Shown here one piece after another: positions 7,725-18,201 of a stretch of 64,000 nucleotides of DNA. The stretch is from positions 830,587 through 894,586 of the forward strand of contig KB904821.1 of assembly GCA_000380225.1 (NCBI GenBank). The letters run 5' to 3'. A program made the position numbers and the translations under genes. The DNA is from a filamentous cyanobacterium ESFC-1. GTDB lineage: Bacteria; Cyanobacteriota; Cyanobacteriia; Cyanobacteriales; Spirulinaceae. The notes below the pieces were generated by a model. The model had not been told where the DNA came from, did not search any database, and saw only the letters and a program-made list of their open reading frames with translations. Position 1 is the stretch's first letter, and the number at the start of each line of letters is the position of its first letter.

Positions 7725-9734
7725 ATGTTTAAATTACTTTGGAAAATCCAAGCGGTAAGCCCCGCTGCGCTGATTGCAACCTTGGTTGCTTCTTCTAGCG
7801 CGATCGCGACCGAAACTCCAGTATCCATTGATACAGCTTTGACCGAAGCGGCCCAAGCCCAAGTGGCCCAGGTCAAAACCAACGACGAGATTGCTTTAAC
7901 GCCTGCCGAAACCGTTGAAGCCGAAGCGCCCAAAGCCAAATCTCTCGATAACATGGCCATTGCCGAGCAACCGACTCTAGAAGTCGCCGCTCCCGAAACC
8001 TTTAACTTCGATACCGCCCTCGAACTTCCGGCGGGGGAACTCGCTCAAACCCCCAGCGACGCTGAAGTTTTGCAAGAAGTCAACCGCTACAGCAACGAAG
8101 GCGGTAACTCCCTCGATCAAAACGTTCAAGGGGCATCCCGATTCCGTGACGTTTCCCCCAACGACTGGGCATTCCAAGCTTTAGACGACCTGATTCGTCG
8201 TTACGACTGCTTAGTCGGTTATCCCAACGGTACTTTCCGAGGCAATCGTCCCCTAACCCGTTACGAATTCGCTGCTGGTTTAAACGCTTGCTTGAATCAA
8301 ATCGAGCGCTTAATCGCTTCTGCTACCGCCGACTTCGTAACCCGCGACGACCTCGAAACCCTGCGTCGCTTACTCGCCGAATTTGAAGCCGAACTTGCTA
8401 CCCTCGGCACTCGCGTCGATAACTTAGAAGCGCGTACCGCCTTCCTCGAAGACAACCAATTCTCCACCACCACCAAATTAAGCGGGGAAGTGATCTTCGC
8501 TTTAACCAGCGACTTCACCGATCCTGAAAGTGTAAGTGGTGTGGTACAAGGGGTTGATAATGCCATCTTTGGCGATCGCGTCCGCTTAACCTTAAGCACC
8601 AGCTTCACCGGACGCGACACCTTAGTCACCCGTCTAGCTGCGGGGAACTTAGGAGTCTTCCGTTATGGTTCGCTGCCGTTCGATGGTGGTGTCGGTAATC
8701 CGCCACAAGCTGGAACAGGGACTTATGAAGGAACCCAAACCTTCAACTTATACCCTGGCGCAGATAATGACGTTCAAATTGACTGGTTAGCTTACTACTT
8801 CCCCTTTGAAGGTATCAACACCCTGGGTGTAGATAACTCTTACGTCTATGTTGCTGCTACGGGTGGGATTTGGAGTGACATTGCTCCGACCACCAACCCC
8901 TACTTTGAAGACTTCGACGGGGGGAACGGCGCACTCTCTACCTTCGCTTCTGAAAACCCGATTTACCGCGTTGGTGGTGGTGCTGGTGCAGCGATTAGCT
9001 TTGGTTTCTCCCCCATTGAAGCTGTCCTTGGCCCTAGCACAATTACTTTGGGTTACTTAGCGGGTGAAGCGAATAATCCCGGTCAGAGCCAAGGTTTATT
9101 CAACGGTGACTATGCTGCCCTCGGTCAAGTTAACTTCAACCTCTTTGATACCTTTGCCGTTGGTTTAACTTACGTTCATGGCTATCACGGTTCCGGTAGC
9201 GCGATTTACGGTGCAGGAACAAGCTCTACAGGCGTGGTAGGAAGCTATTTGGCCAACAACCCCTGGAATATCCTAGATAATGGCGGTCTCATTGGTGGTT
9301 TACCAGGTAGTGGTGGTGCTGGACAAGGTGCGACTGTCACCAACTCCTACGGCGCTCAAGTTGCCTTCCGTCCTGTTGATTGGTTATCTGTCAGTGGCTT
9401 TGCGACCAAAACTGATGCTATTCTCCTCAACCGAGGTGATGCGGATATCTGGTCTTATGGCTTAGGTTTAGCGATTCCTGACTTTGGTAAAGAGGGAAGC
9501 CTTCTGGGCTTCTTCGGTGGAATTCAACCGTCTGTACGAGGTTTACAAGTAGATGGCCTAAACCGCAATGGTTTCCGCCTTGATGATGGCTGGCACATTG
9601 AAGGATTCTACAAATACCAAGTCACCGACAATATTTCTGTGACTCCGGGTGTGATTTGGTTGACTCGTCCGAACCAAAACAACAACAGCAATCCGGCGGT
9701 CATTGGTACGCTTCGCACCACCTTCACCTTCTAA
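7725..9734 (+). CDS. Outer-membrane porin with SLH domain (OprB/iron-uptake type)
   Basis: About 669 residues from the ATG at 7725, preferred over the in-frame GTG at 7707 because it directly precedes a signal peptide (MFKLLWKIQAVSP, cleaved near ASSSAIA). After an acidic Ala/Glu-rich linker comes one S-layer homology domain (about 140-200: FRDVSPNDWAFQALDDLI, then GYPNGTFRGNRPLTRYEFAAGLNACL), which anchors the protein to peptidoglycan-linked polymer. A short coiled coil follows (about 200-245), then a C-terminal beta-barrel of the OprB/carbohydrate-selective porin family, ending in FTF as outer-membrane barrels do. Such proteins are the major porins of cyanobacteria and pass small solutes, including inorganic iron. 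A terminator lies 39 bases after the stop. Confidence 0.9.
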   Translation: MFKLLWKIQAVSPAALIATLVASSSAIATETPVSIDTALTEAAQAQVAQVKTNDEIALTPAETVEAEAPKAKSLDNMAIAEQPTLEVAAPETFNFDTALELPAGELAQTPSDAEVLQEVNRYSNEGGNSLDQNVQGASRFRDVSPNDWAFQALDDLIRRYDCLVGYPNGTFRGNRPLTRYEFAAGLNACLNQIERLIASATADFVTRDDLETLRRLLAEFEAELATLGTRVDNLEARTAFLEDNQFSTTTKLSGEVIFALTSDFTDPESVSGVVQGVDNAIFGDRVRLTLSTSFTGRDTLVTRLAAGNLGVFRYGSLPFDGGVGNPPQAGTGTYEGTQTFNLYPGADNDVQIDWLAYYFPFEGINTLGVDNSYVYVAATGGIWSDIAPTTNPYFEDFDGGNGALSTFASENPIYRVGGGAGAAISFGFSPIEAVLGPSTITLGYLAGEANNPGQSQGLFNGDYAALGQVNFNLFDTFAVGLTYVHGYHGSGSAIYGAGTSSTGVVGSYLANNPWNILDNGGLIGGLPGSGGAGQGATVTNSYGAQVAFRPVDWLSVSGFATKTDAILLNRGDADIWSYGLGLAIPDFGKEGSLLGFFGGIQPSVRGLQVDGLNRNGFRLDDGWHIEGFYKYQVTDNISVTPGVIWLTRPNQNNNSNPAVIGTLRTTFTF

Positions 9735-9772
9735 GGAAAGCGAACTGTCCATAACTTGAACTAAATTGTCAT

Positions 9773-9804
9773 AACCCTGCTCTGGTGGAGTGGGGTTATT
9801 TTTT
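9773..9804 (+). terminator. Terminator after porin gene
   Basis: AACCC (9773-9777) pairs with GGGTT (9793-9797), with CTC/GAG inside, and a T-run follows at 9799-9804. Confidence 0.75.
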
Positions 9805-9932
9805 GGGTGGCGTTAACTGATTCTTAAACCTACAAAGTCTAGCGGTGAACCGGGATATACTAGACACACAGGATACAGTTACGCCCGAGCCAGTGCTGCT
9901 ACCCTAAAAAAACTGATTTACCCAGCGAAGCC

Positions 9933-10895
9933 ATGCGAATTGCTCAGAATGTCACTGAATTGATTGGCCGTACTCCCTTAGTACAGTTGAACAGTATTCC
10001 CCAAGCTGAGGGTTGTTTAGCCCGTATTGTGGTGAAGCTTGAAGGCATGAATCCTTCTGCGTCCGTGAAAGACCGGATCGGCCTCAATATGATTAACGCT
10101 GCCGAAGCCGCCGGATTAATCGAACCGGGGAAAACAATTTTAGTCGAACCCACATCGGGAAATACGGGGATTGCGCTGGCGATGGTGGCCGCGGCCAGAG
10201 GTTATCAACTGATTCTGACCATGCCAGAAAGCATGAGCCAAGAGCGACGGGCGATGTTGCGGGCTTATGGGGCGCAGTTGGAGTTAACTTCCGGTAGCGA
10301 GGGGATGAGTGGCTGTATTCGTCGAGCGCAGCAAATTGTAGACAGTACGCCCAATGCCTACACTCTGCAACAGTTTCGCAATCCGGCTAACCCTCAAATG
10401 CACCGCAACACCACCGCCGAGGAAATTTGGGAAGATACGGACGGCGAGATTGATTTCTTGATCGCGGGAGTGGGGACTGGGGGAACCATTACCGGGGTCA
10501 GCGAGGTGATCAAGGAGCGCAAACCGGGGATGAAAACGATCGCGGTTGAGCCTGCTAACAGCCCGGTATTGTCCGGTGGGCAGCCCGGACCCCACAAAAT
10601 TCAAGGCATTGGGGCGGGGTTTGTGCCTGATGTGTTGAAAGTAGAATTGATTGATGAAGCGATCGCGATTACCGATGAAGACGCGATCGCCTACGGACGA
10701 CGATTAGCCCGCGAAGAAGGCTTACTCTCTGGCATTTCCACCGGAGCAGTCTTGTGTGCGGCTATTCAAATCGGCAAACGCCCGGAAAATGAAGGCAAAC
10801 TCATCGTGATGATTCAACCGAGTTTTGGCGAGCGTTATCTCAGTACGCCCTTATTCCAAGACCTAGAACAACGACAGCCGGTTTTGTTAAGTTAG
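9933..10895 (+). CDS. cysK: Cysteine synthase A (O-acetylserine sulfhydrylase)
   Basis: A 320-residue PLP enzyme that makes cysteine from O-acetylserine and sulfide in the cytoplasm. The PLP lysine lies in SASVKDRIG (K46). The substrate loop PTSGNTGIA is at about 73-81, and the phosphate-binding [10 protein letters not shown] at about 176-185. The length is that of CysK-type enzymes, and no regulatory domain is fused, so it is not cystathionine synthase. The downstream DnaJ-domain gene begins 21 bases after the stop, so the two may be co-transcribed. Confidence 0.93.
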   Translation: MRIAQNVTELIGRTPLVQLNSIPQAEGCLARIVVKLEGMNPSASVKDRIGLNMINAAEAAGLIEPGKTILVEPTSGNTGIALAMVAAARGYQLILTMPESMSQERRAMLRAYGAQLELTSGSEGMSGCIRRAQQIVDSTPNAYTLQQFRNPANPQMHRNTTAEEIWEDTDGEIDFLIAGVGTGGTITGVSEVIKERKPGMKTIAVEPANSPVLSGGQPGPHKIQGIGAGFVPDVLKVELIDEAIAITDEDAIAYGRRLAREEGLLSGISTGAVLCAAIQIGKRPENEGKLIVMIQPSFGERYLSTPLFQDLEQRQPVLLS

Positions 10896-10916
10896 CAGTT
10901 ACTTGAATTGGGGATT

Positions 10917-11594
10917 ATGCAATCGCCTAACCATTACGACATTCTGGGTGTGAAGCGCAACGCCAGTCAAGCTGAAATTAAGCAAGCTTACCGCCATCTC
11001 GTTAAACAATGTCATCCCGACAGCCAAACCGAGCGCTCCAGTCACGAAACTGTTGTGCGCTTAAATGCGGCTTATGAAGTGTTAGGCGATTCTCAGCGTC
11101 GCCGCCATTACGACCGCAAAATCAACCCCAAACCGCCCCGCTCCTGCACTCAAACCCCACCCCACTACCGCCCCCAACAAAGCGCCAAAGACACCGATGC
11201 CGCCATTCAGCGTTGGTTCAAACAGGTGTATATTCCCGTGAGTCGGGTGGTGGTGTATATCCTCCAACCCCTCAGCGCTCAGATTGATGCTTTGGCTGCC
11301 GATCCCTTTGACGATGTATTAATGGGGGATTTTCAGCAATATATCGAAGATTCGCGGGAATCCCTCAACGAAGCCCAAAGAAGGTTTCGCTCGCAACCCA
11401 ATCCTGCCATATTAGCCGGAATCGCCGCTAATTTGTATTACTGTCTCAATCAAGTTGGGGATGGGTTGAACGAGCTTGAATGGTTTTCGTTAAATTACGA
11501 CGAGCATTACTTACACGCCGGACAAGAGATGTTTCGCATTGCTGAGGGGTTGCGAATTGAAGCGGAAATCAAGGCGCGATCGGTGGTTGTTTAA
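10917..11594 (+). CDS. DnaJ-domain protein
   Basis: The product is about 225 residues. The ATG at 10917 is chosen over the TTG at 10908 because the J-domain starts right after it. Residues 5-70 form a J-domain (HYDILGVKRNASQAEIKQAYR, helix III with RRRHYD) that carries the HPD tripeptide (CHPDSQ), so it should stimulate a DnaK ATPase. A Pro/His/Gln-rich linker and a C-terminal helical domain of about 130 residues follow, with no zinc-finger or CTD of classical DnaJ. It is therefore a class III J-protein with an unknown client. It follows cysK closely. Confidence 0.85.
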   Translation: MQSPNHYDILGVKRNASQAEIKQAYRHLVKQCHPDSQTERSSHETVVRLNAAYEVLGDSQRRRHYDRKINPKPPRSCTQTPPHYRPQQSAKDTDAAIQRWFKQVYIPVSRVVVYILQPLSAQIDALAADPFDDVLMGDFQQYIEDSRESLNEAQRRFRSQPNPAILAGIAANLYYCLNQVGDGLNELEWFSLNYDEHYLHAGQEMFRIAEGLRIEAEIKARSVVV

Positions 11595-11602
11595 GGGAAA
11601 AA

Positions 11603-12157
11603 TCAACTTACCGCACAAGCAAAACCGGGTAACAGGGGAGAGGTGATTTCGTCGTCGGGATACAGAGTCGCGGTGAGTTGGAGTTGGGCATTTTGACGGC
11701 GATAGACTTCCAGTTTAGGGATGTCGCGATCGCACAGCCAATATTCCCTCACTCCTTGAATCGAATAAAGTTTCAGTTTAGCCTCGCGATCGCGCCGTTG
11801 ATTTTGTACCCCAGGAGACAACACTTCTACTACCAATTCCGGTGCGTCGGTGAGATGCCCCGCTTCGTCTTCAATTTGGGCCAAGCGATCGTAGCTAACC
11901 CAAACCACATCGGGAATCACGCTATCCACATCCGAAAAAATCACCCCAGGGGTAATAATTGCTACTCCCAGACCCGTATTTTCCGACCAATCATTCAGTT
12001 GACGCGCAATCTGAAAACAAACCTGTTGATGGCGATAATGGGGCGCACGAGTCATAAACAACTCCCCTGAAATGATTTCGGAGCGAGTGCCTTCACTTTG
12101 GGGTAATACTTCCAAGTCGTGAATTGTCCAGCGAATGCCTTGGGTCGCTTGTGTCAT
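11603..12157 (-). CDS. Uma2 family (DUF820) endonuclease, copy B
   Basis: About 184 residues from the ATG at 12157; the longer frame from 12223 runs over the tail of the upstream copy. The PD-(D/E)XK core is visible: VIPDVVWVS, then APELVVEVLSP and a Lys in DREAKLKLYSIQGVREYWL. Uma2 proteins are small nuclease-fold proteins, abundant in cyanobacteria and of unsettled function. It is nearly identical to the neighbouring gene (12183-12758) in the C-terminal two thirds, with differences concentrated at about residues 40-60, so it arose by recent tandem duplication. It ends FACAVS. Confidence 0.85.
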   Translation of the reverse strand: MTQATQGIRWTIHDLEVLPQSEGTRSEIISGELFMTRAPHYRHQQVCFQIARQLNDWSENTGLGVAIITPGVIFSDVDSVIPDVVWVSYDRLAQIEDEAGHLTDAPELVVEVLSPGVQNQRRDREAKLKLYSIQGVREYWLCDRDIPKLEVYRRQNAQLQLTATLYPDDEITSPLLPGFACAVS

Positions 12158-12182
12158 AATTTCCCCCTGCGAGCTACTGAGT

Positions 12183-12758
12183 TTATTGTAATGACGGGAA
12201 AAGCGATCGCACCGCAGTTGCAAAACCCGGTAACAGGGGAGAGGTGATTTCGTCGTCGGGATACAGAGTCGCGGTGAGTTGGAGTTGGGCGTTTTGGCGA
12301 CGATAGACTTCCAGTTTAGGGATGTCGCGATCGCACAGCCAATATTCCCTCACTCCTTGAATCGAATAAAGCTTCAGTTTAGCCTCGCGATCCCTTCGTT
12401 GATTTTGGACTCCAGGAGACAACACTTCTACTACCAATTCCGGTGCGTCAGTGAGATGTCCCGCGTCATCTTCAATTTGCGCCAAGCGATCGTAGCTAAC
12501 CCAAACCACATCGGGAATTACGCTGTCTGCATCCGAAAAAATCACCCCAGGAGTAATAATTGCTACTCCCAAGCCGGTATTTTCCGACCAAAGATCGAGT
12601 TGTCGAAATACTTTGCCAATCACTTGCTGATGACGATAATGAGGGGCGCGAGTCATAAACAACTCCCCGGCAATAATTTCGTAGCGAGTGCCTTCACTTT
12701 GGGGTAATACTTCCAAGTCGTGAATTGTCCAGCGAATGCCCTGGGTCGCTTGTGTCAT
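12183..12758 (-). CDS. Uma2 family (DUF820) endonuclease, copy A
   Basis: A 191-residue paralogue of the gene just downstream, with the same start MTQATQGIRWTIHDLEVL and the same catalytic motifs (PDVVW, ELVVEVLSPG, AKLKLYSIQGVREYWLCD). The two copies differ near residues 45-62 (HQQVIGKVFRQLDLW here against HQQVCFQIARQLNDW) and at the extreme C-terminus. They lie in the same direction with 25 bases between them. Identity at DNA level continues through most of the gene, which suggests recent duplication or gene conversion. Confidence 0.85.
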   Translation of the reverse strand: MTQATQGIRWTIHDLEVLPQSEGTRYEIIAGELFMTRAPHYRHQQVIGKVFRQLDLWSENTGLGVAIITPGVIFSDADSVIPDVVWVSYDRLAQIEDDAGHLTDAPELVVEVLSPGVQNQRRDREAKLKLYSIQGVREYWLCDRDIPKLEVYRRQNAQLQLTATLYPDDEITSPLLPGFATAVRSLFPSLQ

Positions 12759-12785
12759 ACTGTACCCTTTGCTCGAACTATGGCA

Positions 12786-14084
12786 TCATTCTAACGCGGT
12801 AAAACCCGCCCCTACCCTGGAAATGCGGCTAGGGTCGCCAAACGTGCCATTATCGTCCTCAGCAGCAGGCAGAGAAGCCACACCCCAAGCTTGGGAGAGA
12901 TTTTGTAATAAACGGTCTTGTTGGGCGCGTAACTCGACGATATCGCCTCCTTCGTTGATGATGGCAAACCACACCCAGCCATATTCTTGAGTCGGTAAAA
13001 TGCCCGCCAAGGCGCTAACGCGGGCGAGGGTTCCGGTTTTCATCGCCGTATTGGACGGTAAATCGCGATCGCGCATGGTTCCGAGGTTATCTCTGCCCGC
13101 CACCGGAAATAAGTCTTCGACCCCGGTAGGATTGCCCGCTAACTGTCGCTCTAGGGCGATTAGCATGGCAGTAGCCGCTTGGGGTGAAATGCGATTTTGA
13201 ACCCCCAAGCCCGACCCGTTAATTAGTTGGATTTGGTCGGGGGGAACTGCTGCCGCTTCTGCCGCCATTTTCGCCACCGCTTCACCGCCTCCCAAAGCTT
13301 GAGCCAGAACTTCAGCAATGGTGTTATTGCTGTAGATGTTCATTTGCTTGATAATTTGGCGCAGGGTGAGGGATTGGTGGCGCAGTAATAAACGGGCATC
13401 CGTGGCGGGATTTTCTTGCACCACCACGCGGCCCAATAATTCCACTTGCGGTTGAGGCGTACCGGGAGTGAGTTGGCTGTGGGCGGATTTGACTTCCCCT
13501 GACCAGAGATTGCGATTAATTCCCGCTTTGAGGCGATCGCCCCCCACAACCGGATCGGGTTTAAAATTCATAAAAAAGTTATCCGAAACAATTAAATTTC
13601 CGGTAATTTTACGAATTCCCAACTCATTGAGGGCATTTCCCACCGCGATCGCTTCTTCCCAGACAAAAATCGGGTCGCCGCCCCCCACAACAATCAAATC
13701 CCCTTGCAACACTCCGTCTTCAATATTCCCTGTCCCGTAAAACTGGGTGTCAAACTGAAAATCTAAGTCCCACTGCTGCAACGCGGCAACGGTGGTGGCA
13801 ATTTTTGTTAAGGAAGCCGCCGACAACGGTAAATCGCCATTGCGTACCGCCAAGCGGCTGAGGTCAGACTGGAGCCAAATCCCCTGACGTTGCGGATTAA
13901 AGCCTCTTGCAGCCAAAGCCTGAAGATAATCCTCAACCGCTTGTTCGGCGGTAGGATTCGGTTCACTCGGCAGTTGAAAAAAAGCTGTCTCTTGCCATTT
14001 CAAAACCTGAGCAGGCTGTACAACCGTTTCCGGTTGGCCCCAAAACAAAAAACCGATTAAACTTGCGCTCAACAATTTTTGCAT
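12786..14084 (-). CDS. dacB: D-Ala-D-Ala carboxypeptidase/endopeptidase (PBP4, S13)
   Basis: A 432-residue exported penicillin-binding protein of the S13 family. A short signal peptide (MQKLLSASLIGFLFWG) is followed by the nucleophile motif SLTK (91-94), a second motif SNN in IYSNNTIAEVL (near 250) and the third motif KTG in MKTGTLARVSAL (near 340). It should trim or cut cross-links of peptidoglycan stem peptides in the periplasm. It is somewhat shorter than E. coli DacB, but all three active-site motifs are intact. It is separated by about 35 bases from the downstream carbonic anhydrase start, which is on the same strand but further left is the Uma2 pair. Confidence 0.88.
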   Translation of the reverse strand: MQKLLSASLIGFLFWGQPETVVQPAQVLKWQETAFFQLPSEPNPTAEQAVEDYLQALAARGFNPQRQGIWLQSDLSRLAVRNGDLPLSAASLTKIATTVAALQQWDLDFQFDTQFYGTGNIEDGVLQGDLIVVGGGDPIFVWEEAIAVGNALNELGIRKITGNLIVSDNFFMNFKPDPVVGGDRLKAGINRNLWSGEVKSAHSQLTPGTPQPQVELLGRVVVQENPATDARLLLRHQSLTLRQIIKQMNIYSNNTIAEVLAQALGGGEAVAKMAAEAAAVPPDQIQLINGSGLGVQNRISPQAATAMLIALERQLAGNPTGVEDLFPVAGRDNLGTMRDRDLPSNTAMKTGTLARVSALAGILPTQEYGWVWFAIINEGGDIVELRAQQDRLLQNLSQAWGVASLPAAEDDNGTFGDPSRISRVGAGFTALE

Positions 14085-14118
14085 TAGTTTGTCAAAATTT
14101 AAAAAGAAGCGATCGCTC

Positions 14119-14844
14119 TTATGAATAAGACCCGCGATAAATCCGATCGCATTGTGCCGCCGATAACCAGCGAGCGTGTTCGTTTTCGGGGTGGATCAGT
14201 TCTTCGGGTTCTACAGCTTCTAAGGGACTCGCAGGGGTAACGTAACCGTGGCGAATGGGGTCATAGGCATAAACACCCCCCGATTCAATATTGTAGACCC
14301 AAGCATGAAGGGTAAGTTTCCCTTGGCGAATGCGGGAATGGACAATGGGGTAAGTCCGCAAGTTTTCGATTTGGGTTAAAACGTTTTCGGCAATGGTGAT
14401 TTCTAGGAGTTTGTCGCCAGTAATTGTAGAGTAGTTTTCTTTGACTAAGCGACGAGTGGCTTCGGCTTGCAGCAGCCATTCGTACACCAAGGGCATTTTT
14501 TCTTCGAGTTCATTAAGCTTGAGTAAGCCCTTCATGGCTCCGCAGTTGGAGTGACCGCAAACAATGATTTGGTTAATATCGAGGGCTTGTAGGGCGTATT
14601 CTAAAGCTGCTCCTTCGCCGCCGTTGGTGGCACCATAGGGGGGAATCATATTCCCGGCATTGCGAATGACAAACAGTTCCCCGATTTGGGCGTTGGTAAT
14701 CAAGTTGGGGTCAACGCGAGAATCGGAACAGGTAATAAAGAGAACTCGCGGTTTTTGGCCGTGAGCAAGTTGGGCAAATAGGTCTTGGTGAGCGCAGTAG
14801 TAGCTGGATTGAAACTCGCGCAGACCTTTGATTAGTTTTTCCAT
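14119..14844 (-). CDS. Beta-carbonic anhydrase
   Basis: A 241-residue enzyme interconverting CO2 and bicarbonate. The beta-class zinc site is complete: C39 and D41/R43 in CSDSRVDP, and H98 and C101 in HSNCGAMKG. In cyanobacteria such enzymes (CcaA/IcfA) can work inside carboxysomes, but this protein is shorter than Synechocystis CcaA and lacks its C-terminal extension, so a carboxysomal location cannot be claimed. No ccm genes are near. The ATG at 14844 begins MEKLIKGLREFQ, the usual start. Confidence 0.9.
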   Translation of the reverse strand: MEKLIKGLREFQSSYYCAHQDLFAQLAHGQKPRVLFITCSDSRVDPNLITNAQIGELFVIRNAGNMIPPYGATNGGEGAALEYALQALDINQIIVCGHSNCGAMKGLLKLNELEEKMPLVYEWLLQAEATRRLVKENYSTITGDKLLEITIAENVLTQIENLRTYPIVHSRIRQGKLTLHAWVYNIESGGVYAYDPIRHGYVTPASPLEAVEPEELIHPENEHARWLSAAQCDRIYRGSYS

Positions 14845-15446
14845 GAGACAGGTGTGTGGTTTTTTCAGTTATCAGTTATCAGTCAACAGTCATCAGTTTG
14901 GGAAAGGGAGAGGATTTTGGGTAGTCGGCAGTGGAGAGGGAAAAATTGGTTTTCTGTTTCGGGCGTAACCCAACAGGCTAGATAAGGGCGGTTATCCCTG
15001 ACTACCAACAAATAAAAGTTAATGCTTGAATATAAATGCTCTTATTAGGTCAAAATTAGGTAAAAAATAACTCTCGGTGAAACTTAATTTACTTTTTCGG
15101 GCTGAAACTTCCGTATATTCTAACGTTGAGCCTTTTTATAGAGTCTACTGGCGTAACACACTTTAAATTGTGGGTTACGGCGGATTCGTGAATTGCAGTT
15201 ATAGACTAGGTTTTAGCCGCCTAACCCACCCTACTGCTGCGACACACTTTAAATGGTGGGTTACGGCGGATTCGTGAATTACAGTCACAGCCTAGATTTT
15301 AGCCGCCTAACCCACCCTACGATAAAGCATAATTTTAGCTATGTCACAGCACTACCCTCTAGGCCAAAGTTTCTGACTCCCTTTCTGGGGTAGAATTGCA
15401 CTCCCCTCCCGATTGCCGATTGCCCCTGATTAGGCTGATGACTGAA
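14845..15446. repeat. Intergenic repeats: STRR-like heptamers and tandem 86-bp palindromic units
   Basis: Next to the carbonic anhydrase start are TCAGTTATCAGT-type repeats. Two direct copies of an 86-bp unit lie at about 15145-15230 and 15231-15316. Each unit has an internal inverted repeat (GTGGGTTACGGCGG with CCGCCTAACCCAC), so each can fold into a large hairpin. Similar ends recur at 43.3 and 62.3 kb. No gene was found here. Confidence 0.7.
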
Positions 15447-16376
15447 CTAAAGCGCTTGCGATCGCAACCAGGCAATGGGCAAATAACACAGTTTCTCGAT
15501 TTTCGGGACAAAGGCCCGCTTGTTAAACACATCGTAGTCGTTGCGCTCAATCACATCGAGAATGCCTTGATACAGCATCAACGCCGACCAGACGGGCCAG
15601 CGTGCATCGGGGTTGAGGCCGCGAATACCGCGTTCGGCGGCTTGATAGAATTTGCGGGCCCGTTGAATTTCAAAGCGCATGATTTCCCGCCAACGCTCGT
15701 CTACTACGCCGTTGAAAAGGTCTTCTTCGGTGTAGTCAAATAGCGCGAGGTCTTCTAAGGGCAGGTAAATCCGTCCTCTTTGGGCATCTTCCCCGACATC
15801 TCGCAAAATATTGGTGAGTTGGTTGGCAATTCCCAGGGCGATCGCTTCTTCGGTGGGTTTGGCGTTAACCTCTGGATTGGACCAAGGGGGAGAGGTGGTT
15901 TTGGTGTTGTAGCCGAGTACCGGACTGGTCATCAAACCGACGGTTCCGGCGACGCGATAGCAGTACAACTCTAAGTCCTCGAAGGTTTCATAGCGACTGC
16001 GGTACAAGTCCATGCGCTGGCCTGCGATCATGTCCCGAAAGGGCTGAATGCCAATCGGGTAACTTTGGATGGTGTCTACCAGGGCAACATCGGGGTTGTC
16101 GGTGGGTTTACCCGCGAATACGGCTTCGAGTTGGTCTTCCCACCGATCGAGGGTTTCTGGGGTTGTGAACTGGGCTTGGGGGCCATCGACTAATTCATCT
16201 GTCCGCCGACACCAGTCATAAATTGCCCAGATTGCTTGACGTTTTGACCTGGGCATCAAGAGTGTCCCCAAGTAAAACGTTTTCGAGTATTTTGCCGTCA
16301 CCTGACGGCAGTATTCATAAGCCTCAGTGGGAGAGGCTAGGGTTTTCATACTTTGGCGTTCGGGCAGTTGCAGCAT
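15447..16376 (-). CDS. crtB: Phytoene synthase
   Basis: A 309-residue enzyme that joins two geranylgeranyl diphosphates to phytoene, the first step of carotenoid synthesis. Both Asp-rich magnesium sites are present: DELVD (60-64) and DVGED (193-197). The N-terminus MLQLPERQ resembles other cyanobacterial CrtB proteins, so the first ATG is used. It lies 152 bases downstream of crtP on the same strand, the standard cyanobacterial crtP-crtB order, so both are probably one transcription unit. Confidence 0.95.
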   Translation of the reverse strand: MLQLPERQSMKTLASPTEAYEYCRQVTAKYSKTFYLGTLLMPRSKRQAIWAIYDWCRRTDELVDGPQAQFTTPETLDRWEDQLEAVFAGKPTDNPDVALVDTIQSYPIGIQPFRDMIAGQRMDLYRSRYETFEDLELYCYRVAGTVGLMTSPVLGYNTKTTSPPWSNPEVNAKPTEEAIALGIANQLTNILRDVGEDAQRGRIYLPLEDLALFDYTEEDLFNGVVDERWREIMRFEIQRARKFYQAAERGIRGLNPDARWPVWSALMLYQGILDVIERNDYDVFNKRAFVPKIEKLCYLPIAWLRSQAL

Positions 16377-16528
16377 TCAGCGAGGCTAATTGGGGTCTGC
16401 TTAGAGTTGGACGCGATCGCGTTACTTTATCGTCCGCAGCCATTAGCCATTGTCTCATTAGATGTTAACTTCGTCGAAGCAAATTTCTAGGGAGTTGAGT
16501 GGTCTAATGACTCAGGGACGATGAAAGT

Positions 16529-17968
<1,440 letters not shown>

Positions 17969-18201
17969 CTAATAAAGTTCTGTAATGTTTGCTTGATAGG
18001 ATTCTCAGGTTATTATACTTTGCATTTTGTTACATTTGGCGGCTTTTGCCAAATCATTTTGAGAGCAGTAGATCGAGTTCCTGTCAAAATATCAGTAAGC
18101 TGCATCTTTTGGGATCGTAAGTTTTTGCCATAACTCCCGATCAGAGTCGCAGTTGTCCCGGTTACGGTTGATTTGCCCGCAATAAAATAAGAAGCAAAAT
18201 A

